Below are positions 51,327-60,555 of a DNA stretch of 64,000 bases, piece by piece; within the stretch, counting starts at the first letter, position 1; the number at the start of each line of letters is the position of its first letter. The notes under the pieces are model-generated. The model was given only the letters and a program-made list of their open reading frames with translations, did not search any database and was not told the DNA's origin. The position numbers were made by a program, and so were the translations under genes. The stretch covers positions 11,493,177 through 11,557,176 of the forward strand of contig OX424566.1 of NCBI GenBank assembly GCA_949152475.1, read 5' to 3'. The stretch comes from Terebella lapidaria. Its lineage: Eukaryota; Annelida; Polychaeta; Terebellida; Terebellidae.

Positions 51327-51429
51327 CTACGACACACTAGCGTCATCAGAGGCAGATAGGTTGTAATATGTGGTTGTTTTTACTGTATACCTGGTGTAAT
51401 TAGTGTACAACACTGCCCAACAACAATAT
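51327..51429 (-). mobile_element. Penelope-like fragment, distal to the LINE insertion
   Basis: On the minus strand this matches 10427-10530 for about 95 bases: gttgttgggcagt, cactaatt, gtatacagtaaaaacaac, then ctgcctctgatgacgctagt. In protein terms it ends SASDDASVS, versus SAPDDASVS in the other copy. Its continuation upstream is found on the far side of the LINE at 57729-57830. Confidence 0.85.
51422..51429. repeat. Target-site duplication, 5' side of LINE copy 2
   Basis: AACAATAT here recurs directly after the poly(A) tail (57727-57734; the first two A cannot be separated from the tail), giving a TSD of 6-8 bases. Confidence 0.75.
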
Positions 51430-51831
51430 TTTGCGTTAATATGGCCGCTTGAAGGAGGTGGTGTGAATTCTGTGTGGGCATAAAATCGAAAATTTGGAAT
51501 AGAAACATGTAACACCGGGAGTCGAACATTTGCTGGGATATGTGTGATGGACCCCAGATTTGGATGGGACATGCTACTGCCTGGTTTGGACCACAACTTT
51601 CGTGATATCAACATTTGTGATAAGTATCCAATTATCATATACAACACACATATATACTGACTTTTGTCATGGCTGAGTGAACACTGACCACTGCCTTTTG
51701 GTGTGCGTTCCTTGTGTGCTTTGAAGTTCGCCCGTGTGTGAGTTCTTTGTGTGCTTCGACATTCGTCACGGTTGTTGACAAGGAACCCAGTTACACATAC
51801 ACTGTGGTTGGGAACAATTACCATTGCTTGT
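51430..51831 (+). promoter_or_regulatory. 5' UTR and presumed internal promoter of LINE copy 2
   Basis: About 400 bases before the first ATG of ORF1. Full-length LINEs usually carry an internal promoter here; I see no TATA box. An imperfect direct duplication (gtgtgcgttccttgtgtgct and gtgtgagttctttgtgtgct, 51700-51765) lies within. Confidence 0.5.
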
Positions 51832-53133
51832 ATGCACTGTGCTTCGTCGGACAGTAGTATTGATGGTATTGACAGATCTCCTGTTATCCAGCTGTCGCCC
51901 AAAAGATCCAAAATGAATACGATTAATAGTGATAATACCGACCTGTCTATGAGCACATCCGCATCACGTAGTGTATCTGATAAACTGGACGCTCTGATGA
52001 CACAAATGACCGCCCTCCGTGCCTCTGTTAACAAAAACACAGATGAACTACGTGTCGTCGCCTCAGGATTAAATAATAAAGTTGACGATCTGAAACAAAC
52101 AATCGATGTTTTGACTGATGAGAATAGCAAACTTAAAATTGATTGCGACGCTCAAAAGATCATAAATCGCAATTTAAATGACCGTCTTATCAAAGTTGAG
52201 AGCTACCAGCGACGAGATTGCTTACTCTTTTGTGGCATTCCTGAGAACAAGAAGGAAGATTGTTGGGAACGCATCGCTGATGTACTCAAAACCCTGGACA
52301 TCCCCTACAACAGCCGTATGTTTCTCCGTGTCCACCGCTCCGGGAGATACCGCAAAAATCGTATCAGGCCAATCATAGCCAAATTTCATCATTTTCTTGA
52401 CAAAGAACTGGTGTATTCCAAACGCAAAAATCTCCCTCCTGACATGTATATCAAATGTTGTTATCCTGAGGAGATCGGTAGGCATCGGCGTGTCCTCCAG
52501 GCTATTGCTGAGCATGCGCAATCTATCCAGCAATACAAGGGCAATGCATATCTGTCGAACGACAAGCTGATAGTTGATGGTCAGCAGTACAGAGTAGGCT
52601 CCCTGGAAACTCTTCCGGATGACCTGAAAGTGCCAACGGGTTCGGTCACTGATGGCAAAACCACTCTATTCTACGGCCTCCAATGTCCGTTATCCAATTT
52701 TTACCCAACATCTTTCACTCACGATGGTTTGTCGTTCAACAGTGTGGAGCAGTGCTTCTACTACAACAAATGTGTTCATTATAAATCACCGTCTGTCGCT
52801 CGCGAAATCTTGGCGACATCAGACCCTGTAAAGCAAAAAGAACTTGGTAAGAAAGTGAACTCCGACGATGATAGCTGGAATAAAGCAGACTTTAGTTCTG
52901 AAATCATGATGACGGCGCTACGAGCAAAATTCACACAGTCTGGATATCTCCGCTCTGTTTTGTTGAACACATGCCATCAAACCTTAGCAGAGGCGAACCC
53001 CTATGACTCTGTCTGGGGCATTGGTATGGATACGAAGGAGAAGACGGTCTTCAATTCCCTCTCTTGGCCCGGTAGTAATCGGCTCGGTCAGTTCCTCATG
53101 AAGTTGCGCGATGAACTGAGAGATAATATGTGA
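51832..53133 (+). CDS. LINE ORF1 protein: coiled coil, RNA-binding domain, NADAR domain
   Basis: 433 residues from the ATG at 51832; the open frame extends upstream to 51751 without an ATG, and an ATG at 51913 has the better context (aaaATGa). In order: a polar Ser/Thr-rich N-terminus, a coiled coil (about residues 49-123: DKLDALMTQMTALR, LNNKVDDLKQTIDVL), an L1-ORF1-like RRM (about 121-195: VESYQRRDCLLFCGIPE) and its C-terminal domain (RVHRSGR, RPIIAKF, AYLSNDKLIV, about 166-255), which package element RNA in relatives, and a NADAR domain (about 278-430: PLSNFYP, SVEQCFYYNK, RAKFTQ, YLRSVLLNT, WGIGMD, WPG, LGQFLMKLRDEL). NADAR enzymes (YbiA/DUF1768) cleave N-glycosidic bonds of ADP-ribose-like substrates, including ADP-ribosylated guanine in some systems. 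The Glu of VEQ, the conserved WG.G.D and LGQ.LM blocks are present, so activity is possible. No stop or frameshift. Confidence 0.93.
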   Translation: MHCASSDSSIDGIDRSPVIQLSPKRSKMNTINSDNTDLSMSTSASRSVSDKLDALMTQMTALRASVNKNTDELRVVASGLNNKVDDLKQTIDVLTDENSKLKIDCDAQKIINRNLNDRLIKVESYQRRDCLLFCGIPENKKEDCWERIADVLKTLDIPYNSRMFLRVHRSGRYRKNRIRPIIAKFHHFLDKELVYSKRKNLPPDMYIKCCYPEEIGRHRRVLQAIAEHAQSIQQYKGNAYLSNDKLIVDGQQYRVGSLETLPDDLKVPTGSVTDGKTTLFYGLQCPLSNFYPTSFTHDGLSFNSVEQCFYYNKCVHYKSPSVAREILATSDPVKQKELGKKVNSDDDSWNKADFSSEIMMTALRAKFTQSGYLRSVLLNTCHQTLAEANPYDSVWGIGMDTKEKTVFNSLSWPGSNRLGQFLMKLRDELRDNM

Positions 53134-53934
53134 CTGTAAGGTGCATCTTGAATCCAATCACAATATGTACTTGTGACATTATTGACCATGATACCGTGTT
53201 TCGTCTGTTAATTGCGATGTTTGTCTGGCACTGTTGATCGTGTTTGTACCACCGATTCACAATCGATTTCGTTGCAAACCGAATTCGTCTTGATGTATAT
53301 ACCCGGTAAGGTGCATATTGTTGGTGATTTTGTTTTTTGGAATATTGGTCAGATACTGTGTAACATAGGTGTTACCACTGATTTGCAATCGATTGCGTGA
53401 CGAACCACTTTGTTTTGCGGTATATAAGGTGCATATTGTATATTTCGATTTCGTTGCAAACCGAATTCGTCTTGATGTATATACCCGGTAAGGTGCATAT
53501 TGTTGGTGATTTTGTTTTTTTGGAATATTGGTCAGATACTTTGTAACATATGTGTTACCACTGATTTGCAATCGATTGCGTTACGAACCACTTTGTTTTG
53601 CGGTATATAAGGTGCATATTGTACATATATGGTGCATAATGTTCACAGTTCAAGTACATGACTTGTCATTCATGAGATATCTATCGGTGATATTTCTGGA
53701 AAAACTTATATGCAACATTGTAAAATCGAGTTAAGCTTTGGATGTTGATTTATCTGGTTTTACTCATGATGGATATTGTGTCAGTATTTTGGTTTCGTCC
53801 ATCCCACATAAGCCCACAAAAATTATTCATATTACTCTTAAATCTGGAGTGTGTTTTCAAACTCTCGCGTGTGAAACATTGAAATGTACTAGTCCGATAT
53901 CAGAGTTCCGCTGAATCGCTTCTCATTATTGGTC
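53134..53934 (+). other. ORF1-ORF2 spacer of LINE copy 2
   Basis: AT-rich region of unusual length for a LINE. It holds a 182 bp direct duplication and several ggtgcatattgt words. The function is unknown; internal ribosome entry or reinitiation are possible roles. Confidence 0.6.
53263..53627. repeat. 182 bp tandem duplication in the LINE spacer
   Basis: tcgatttcgttgcaaaccga occurs at 53263 and 53445, and the rest of both units is almost identical (cttgatgtatatacccggta, aatattggtcagatact, gatttgcaatcgattgcgt). Confidence 0.95.
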
Positions 53935-54132
53935 ATGATGTATATTGCTTCGTTCATACTATTTGTGATCGCCGGAACGGGTGAATTCACCACACATAAC
54001 TGCTTTGGTATTTTGATAAATAATGAACATGAACATACTTCACTTGTTAATTTATATCGCTCTGAGGGGGGCGTGTGTGTTTGGCAATTGATTAACTATT
54101 TTGTGCACTTGTTGCACCACGACCCGCCATGA
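53935..54132 (+). CDS. Small ORF overlapping the ORF2 start, LINE copy 2
   Basis: 65 codons starting MMYIASFILFVIAG, a hydrophobic segment that could be a signal peptide or membrane anchor, and ending HHDPP-stop. Its TGA overlaps the ORF2 ATG as ATGA (54129-54132). The counterpart in copy 1 also ends in PP-stop with the same overlap and shares RSEGG...LIN. The arrangement would suit termination-reinitiation, by which ribosomes leaving this frame could start ORF2; such coupling is known for some non-LTR elements. The N-terminal halves of the two copies do not align, so real coding is uncertain. Confidence 0.35.
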   Translation: MMYIASFILFVIAGTGEFTTHNCFGILINNEHEHTSLVNLYRSEGGVCVWQLINYFVHLLHHDPP

Positions 54133-57100
54133 TATGCATTGGGCAGTACCGGGCAGCTATAGGCTTGTGGCATTTGTTCTGTTGCAGAAAGAATATGCGC
54201 ATGACGATATGTGGTTCTAATTCGTCAAGATGTACAGTGACGATTAAAATATATAAACTGGCTTGTATGCTATGTATTCTTCTACTTTTATCGGGTGACG
54301 TGCACACGAACCCGGGACCTGCAGAAAACAGAAAACATCTTGAGCTTTGTCACATTAATGCCCGCAGCCTCGGGTGCAGAGATTATGTATCTAAGGCTAA
54401 TTTCAAATTGGATGAAATTGAATCTTTTGCCATTGATGGTAATTTCGATGTTATATGTATCAGCGAAACATGGCTCGATGACTCGATTCGGACTGAGGAT
54501 ATATCAATCAGTGGTTATTCTGTAATCCGGAAGGATCGTAACCGACACGGTGGAGGGGTTCTCGTATACTTCACTGATACTTTATGTGTCTCGAGGAAAC
54601 CTGAAATAGAAGACGATCAAACTGAATGTATATGGGTTCAGATAAATATCGGGCGCCAGAATGTACTGGTATCGGTTTATTATCGCCCACCAGTTTCACA
54701 AGGGAGCGTGAATCAACGAACGGAATATTTTATCAGTCATTTGCAAAATAGCATTGACACAGCACTGTCGCTTAATGTGGATGCCATTATTATAACAGGC
54801 GACTTTAACGACAGATGTTCTAGTTGGGATGACTCGCACTCTACAAGCGAACTCAAGTTAGGCTTGTTTGATTTAGTAAATACTAATAACATGTTCCAAT
54901 TGGTTTCTGACCCCACCAGGTATAGAGAAACAACTGCAAGTTTGCTTGATTTGATTATTACGGACTCTCCCGGGTATGTAACTAACGTACAAATTCATTC
55001 ACCACTTGCGAATATGGATCATTGTATAGTATCTTGCACACTCAGTCTCTCATACACTGAAGATCGAGCCTTTATTCGCGATATTTGGGATTACTCCAAT
55101 GCCAACTATACCCAGTTGAATCAGTCCATTGAAAACTATGAATTTGAAGACTCTGGAGATGTCGACTCTCTCACAGACCACTTCACCAACTTTCTTTTAG
55201 ATGAAGCCAGTCGATTTATTCCTCACAAATTTGTAACAATCCGACCAAGAGATAAGCCATATATAACTAGTGCTTGTCGCCATGCTGATCGGGTGCGAGA
55301 TCGGTGGCATAAACGATACCGCCGATCTGGGAATCCACTTCATTATCAGATATACAGAGAGAAACGTAGCAAGGCGAAAATTACCAGGTCTTTGGCCAAA
55401 TCAGCGTATAATCAAAAAATGGTTGAACGTCTTAACAATGTTTCAACTCCAAAAGATTATTGGAAAATTGTTAAGAGTTTGCTCGGGGCAAAAGTAAAAT
55501 CAGGGGTGCCTACATTATGTGACAACGGTCAGGTTTACTCTACAAATACCGAGAAGGCCACTTTGTTAAATGAATACTTTGCAGAGCAGTCTTCTATCTT
55601 TGATTTACCTAGTGCTTTACCACCTTTGCGATATTTGACTACTGAACGTTTACGAAACATGACCGTCGACACTGCAAGTGTCCAGAATATCGTTGATACT
55701 TTAGATGTCAACAAGGCTAATGGACCAGACGGAATAAGTAATCGCTTATTAAAACATACATCATCATCCGTCTGTAGGCATCTAACGCATTTATTCAACC
55801 TGTCATTGGAAAGTGGAAAGTTTCCACATTGTTGGAAGCACGCTAATGTTACCCCTTTGTACAAAAAAGGTGACCATCAATCTAAATCGAATTATAGGCC
55901 AGTCTCTCTTCTGTCAGTGGTTGGCAAAATACTCGAGCGCTTGGTTTTCAAACATCTATATTCTTATTGTGTTGCAAATGATCTGCTCACTTGGCGTAAT
56001 TCGGGATTCAAGCCTCTGGATTCGGCGATGAATCAATTAATTCTGATAACGCATAATATCCATCGCGCAATAGATATGAAACAAGACGTTTGCATGGTTT
56101 ATTTAGACATATCAAAAGCCTTTGACAGAGTATGGCATATTGGGCTACTACATAAGTTAAAAACATTTGGTGTTGAGGGCAAAATACTAAGCTGGCTTGA
56201 CGACTATCTTTCGAATAGAAAACAGAAAGTTGTCATAAATGGACAGCAATCCCCAGGTATCAAAATTAGATCCGGGGTACCGCAAGGTTCTATATTAGGA
56301 CCATTGCTATTTTTGATATTCTTAAATGACATTACTTAAGATATAAATAGTGAAATTTTCTTGTATGCGGATGACACAGCACTCATGAAAGTAATTACGG
56401 ATCCCCGTCAAAGCATCCGAGAAATAAACTTGGATCTAGAGACAATAAGTCAATGGGCTAATCAGTGGGCTGTTACATTTAGTCCATCAAAATCCAAGAT
56501 GATGATTTTTTCTAAAAAACAATCTCACGATAATTACGACAATGTTGTTTTCGACAACGAAACTGTGAATCTGGTTAAGGAACATTGTCACCTAGGTGTT
56601 ATCTTGAGTGAGGATTTATCGTGGTCGAGTCATATCCGCAATCGTATTGCAAAAGCGGGTCCTATGATAAATATGCTTAAGCGCATGTCCAATATAATAC
56701 CCCGTAAATGCAAAGAAAATATATACAAAACATTTATCAGGTCTGTTCTGGAATATGGTTGCTTGTTGTATCACAACTGTACAGGGAATATGACCAATAT
56801 CCTAGAAAAGTGTCAACGGTCAGTTGCCATTACTTGCACTGGGGCTTATTCATCTGTAAGCAATAGTGCCTTACTCTCTGAGTTGGGCTGGCCTACACTG
56901 AAAACGCTTCGAGACTATTTCCAGATTTCGACTATGTACAAAATCTTGAACGGGCTCACACCGCGTTATTTGAGAAATATTTGTCCGGATTTTAGATCTG
57001 ATTCCCACGATCATAGTCTCCGTAATTCGCATGATCTCAGGATCCCAAACGCTAGAACCGTCTCTTATAAGAAATCATTCATTCCATCCGCTTCAAGAGC

Positions 57101-57578
57101 CTGGAATGGTATTGATGTAAACCTCAGGAATATACCGACACTTCCATTATTCAAGAAACGCTTGAAAGACTCTTTTTTTCCTGATAGTAATCCACTGTAC
57201 TCGTATGGCACTGGTCGGGCGCCTGTATTTCAAGCACGGTTAAGAATGGGACTTAGTGGTCTCAACTCCCACAGGAAAAAGTATAATTTCATTGCTGGTT
57301 CTGTTTGTGCATCCTGTGGGTTTCGAAATGAAGATTCGGTACATTATATGATTGATTGTCCTGCCTATGTAGCTGCCCGCACAAAGTTGTTTGCCACCAC
57401 CGCCCCCCTCCTCTCAAGCATATGGCCTGAATTAAATATGAACTCAATGTCAAACGCTGAAAAGAAACGCATCACTGACATTTTTCTGTTTGGACACAAT
57501 TTATGTGATGCCAATTGGAATAGAGAGTTATTTGACCAAGTTCATGAATTCATATTAAAGACGAATCGATTTTTGTAA
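54129..57578 (+). pseudogene. LINE ORF2: leader with 2A-like motif, APE endonuclease, reverse transcriptase; one stop codon
   Basis: 1,149 codons plus stop. Start ATG at 54129 (gccATGa), conserved in copy 1, followed by ICIGQYRAAIGLWH, also conserved. A hydrophobic stretch (residues 42-54) runs into GDVHTNPGP (56-64). The APE endonuclease follows (about 70-330: NARSLG, ISETWLD, GGGV, YYRPP, IITGDFN, LLDLIITDSP, NMDHCIVS), with catalytic-type Glu, Asp, Asn and His in place. The RT has KSNYRPVSLLS, LDISKAFDRVWH, GVPQGSILGPLLFLIF and FLYADD (YADD codons 56364-56375). Near the C-terminus is CASCG...HYMIDC, a CCHC-type cluster. A single TAA at 56337-56339, just before FLYADD, lies where copy 1 has Val; no frameshift is present. 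The stop would remove the RT active site, so this copy should be inactive alone. Confidence 0.95.
54294..54320 (+). other. 2A-like motif in ORF2 leader, copy 2
   Basis: The codons read GDVHTNPGP, against the ribosome-skipping consensus D(V/I)ExNPGP. Here Glu is His. Skipping between Gly 63 and Pro 64 would release a 63-residue hydrophobic leader from the endonuclease-RT. Confidence 0.7.
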
Positions 57579-57685
57579 ATATTTGAAAATACGGTAGCAG
57601 ATTATGTTTGGTTTCTCGCTCGTTCTGGACGAGGAGAATTACCTTGTGCTAAATTGCGTGTAGTAATCCTCGTAAAATAAATTAC

Positions 57686-57728
<43 letters not shown>
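57579..57728 (+). terminator. 3' UTR, AATAAA and poly(A) tail of LINE copy 2
   Basis: Short 3' UTR of 111 bases with AATAAA at 57676-57681, followed eight bases later by 39 A (57690-57728). This is the copied end of a polyadenylated RNA. Confidence 0.95.
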
Positions 57729-57729
<1 letters not shown>

Positions 57730-57830
57730 AATATAGGCCTCGGAAACAAACAAGCCCATGACATGGGTGTATGACAAGTACATAGGTACCTAATCACAAG
57801 CCGATTATGTATATACTAGATGGTTAAGGA
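57729..57830 (-). mobile_element. Penelope-like fragment, proximal to the LINE insertion
   Basis: On the minus strand it reads ggcttgtgattaggtac(c), atgtacttgtcata, then catgggcttgttt, matching 10347-10400. It continues across the LINE into 51327-51429. Homology fades leftward beyond about 57800. Confidence 0.75.
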
Positions 57831-58995
57831 TGCTTATCAGTCAGGATCCATTCCTTAATCTGGTCTGTTTTGTTTGGGCTATATCTCTTGAGTTTGGTGA
57901 TGGATTGCGCTGAAAATTTTTGGCTAGGTCCTAACCATGACTACAAGGCTTGTCCCGTGGCCAGATTGAAGACCCAGTCGATATTCATACAGATCCTGAA
58001 CGTTATACACCGCCAATCAAGTGTAACTTACATAGAAAGCTGACAGCGTTTTATGGTACAGTTTATTGACTGTGGTTAAATTACATATCATAGAACAAAA
58101 ACCTACTGCCTGTTTTGGGATTAACCTCAACATTTGATGGGAATTTGATGATCACAATAGCATGCTACATATAATCCACATTGGAAATACACTGGGCAAA
58201 AGAAATTGATTGTCAGTCGCATTAATAACGTGTATATCCGTTGGCATTGTAAACTCAACCTCAAACTTTATCAAGAATTCAGCGACTCAAATAATTTCTA
58301 AGAGTAGTATAGAACCAAAATCACAACAACATCTCACACCTGAGTACAACGTTCTCAACAGCTGAGCATTGACGGTATTTGCCATATGAATAATCCGCTG
58401 ATCTGTACTTAGCGCTTCACTGACCAGCGGCCCAAGTACCGTACGCTGCTCCTTAATACTACTCGTCCACTGAAAACATACCATTTAATCCGTCTCGCAC
58501 CTTTTTAATCCTTATTGAATATAGAGGAAGGCGCAGGATATGATACTTGGGCCGACATGTTCAGGGGATCGGGATAGATATACACATTTGCACATCAATT
58601 TAACATGACTATCGATGGGATACTCAAAAATTAAGGGTAGGTTATTGATCACGGATATGTGCACTCGCTGCAGTTAAGAAACTACACCATGTAATGCTTC
58701 GTGTACGCAACGTAAGTTACATTTGTTCAAGCAACATTCAACTCCATTTATATACTAAGTTATCAATGAAATCTTCAGTCTTTTATTCCCGTCAGCTTCA
58801 TAGATATATACAGAATATATATTCCAAATTTCATGCGGGTTTGTTATGAAACGGCCGAGATATGAACCAAAATTGCATGTGGTATGAAACCATTGAAATT
58901 ACGTGGATCGTACCTGATACGCAATCTTAATATTTCATTTCCTACGTATAGTACGGCACAACGTTTTGTCACATACTAGCACCAGGTACCATCAT
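57831..58995. other. Non-genic DNA
   Basis: No gene or RNA recognised and no clear match to the other blocks. Confidence 0.45.
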
Positions 58996-58996
58996 A

Positions 58997-59033
<37 letters not shown>

Positions 59034-60440
59034 TCAGCAAACATAACTTATTGTCTAGATGACTGGGATATGATTTTGTCAAACGACAAGCGCTGGATTC
59101 AGGATACCCCTGAAACCTCAGAGGTATCATTCTTTCTCCGGGTTGTCTTCCACTGAGGCAAAAAATGTTGGTTTCTCCTAATTTGAATTTAAGACGTCTG
59201 GGCAGAATGCTATTATGTCCTAACTGGAGTCACTGGGGTTTACTTTTCTGAGCCGAAAGTGTCTGAATTGTATAGCATGGATTAATTTATGGTGTTAGAC
59301 TTCATAATTCATTGTTCATCAACTACAATAATTAAAAAAAATTACATTATAGATCGACTGTTCGTGATATAGGTTTTGTGAAAAATCCTAAACTTGGATA
59401 TATTGTGAATATTTCCATATTCCTAAACGGAATCATGCACAAGAACAATACTAAAATCATCTTCTTAACATTATTAATAACAATGCCTCTATGAAAATAT
59501 TCGACGAATGAATCGTTCATGTTTCAAACATAGCTAGAGTGATTCTTCACAACAAACATATGGCTATTTGTTGCATCGTTTTACAACTTTTTCTAACCAT
59601 GCAGATAGAATGAATATTCCACATGTTACGAGATCAATCAACTTGAGGAATATGGACATCAATTGTATTTTGGGTAAACTATTTAAAATGAAATACATTG
59701 GGTTGTGAAATAGAGACGAAATGAATCATAGTCAAACAATCGTTTGCTGATGCTGAACAAGGTCTATTGACGCTAGTAATTTAGAGCAGAATTCAAATTT
59801 CACATCATCTCGCAAAAGTGAAATTTTACCACTATTCCTGATCGCAGTATGAAATGGAATGGCATTGTATTCATATGGGATAATAAAAGAATGTCGCTAG
59901 AGACTTGTGGAAGTATATAACCATGTTCGGGACATTCCAAAATCCTCATTTACCTTAGACATTCATTTCAACACTATACCCAAAAACGTTCAATTAATGT
60001 TATTCTTTCGAGGGTAGTATCTCGTTCTCAAGATTAGTCAATTTGTTTCAATTGAATTGAACTATCAAGGGATGAGTTTCCATGAACTAGTTTCTGGACT
60101 TTCATGGTCTTGTCGGGTGTACATGTTATTGTATTATGCTATGTTGTATATTCCAACACAAGAAAGTAAATTTTGCAGGCTTCATTTATAGTCACACAGC
60201 CAGTAATAATGGAATGTTTAATAACTAAAATGGATGGTATACGTATAACTAGTTTTCGCTGCTGCATAGTGATGTCGCTGATGCAGTAAAGGCTTTATAT
60301 TCTATTAAAAAATGATATTATTTAACATAACTATTGTGTGTTGAAACTTAATGTCACGCGACCAACAGCCTGAATACTATTAGTGTCAAGATACTCCAGT
60401 ACTTTTCTGTAGAAATATATGCTCAGTGTGGACTCGCCAC
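58996..60440. repeat. Ends of duplicated units P, Q and A/B
   Basis: The block 59070-59330 matches the P block (cctcagaggtatcattctt, tggtttctcctaatttgaat). The block 59450-59700 matches 63610-63850. The block 60010-60150 matches Q. The block 60170-60290 matches 41880-41990 (cacacagccagta, ctgctgcatag). No gene recognised. (ATT)n lies at 58998-59033. Confidence 0.6.
58998..59033. repeat. (ATT)n microsatellite
   Basis: Twelve perfect ATT units. Confidence 0.95.
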
Positions 60441-60517
60441 TATGAGACTACACTTGCTATCTCACGCAACGGTCGCCTGTCATGCTGGTCTGACTATTGC
60501 CTCGTTCGGTGTTTCAG

Positions 60518-60555
60518 GTCGATGACAAAACACTCTACCAGAGCGATAAAGTGAA
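60518..60555 (+). other. Exon-like segment, further copy
   Basis: 38 bases bordered by gtttcag and GTAAGT, sharing gatgac, accagag and gataaagtga with 28005-28048. Confidence 0.35.

Larger units (their letters stand above)
51430..57728 (+). mobile_element. LINE copy 2, full-length non-LTR retrotransposon
   Basis: 6.3 kb: 5' UTR (51430-51831), ORF1 with NADAR domain, 995-base spacer containing a 182 bp duplication, ORF2, a short 3' UTR with AATAAA, and a 39-base poly(A). Its ends are fixed in two independent ways: a short TSD, and the interruption of a Penelope-like sequence whose two halves lie immediately outside on the minus strand. Motif style puts it in the APE-encoding CR1/L2/Jockey range. 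The long poly(A), preserved TSD and intact ORF1 indicate a fairly young insertion, yet one in-frame stop interrupts ORF2. Confidence 0.95.

Noticed and set aside
51327..52130. 267-codon minus-strand frame opposite LINE ORF1
   Set aside because: Its first part is antisense to ORF1 and the 5' UTR. Only its last 30 or so codons are meaningful, as the Penelope-like fragment (SASDDASVS), which is annotated separately.
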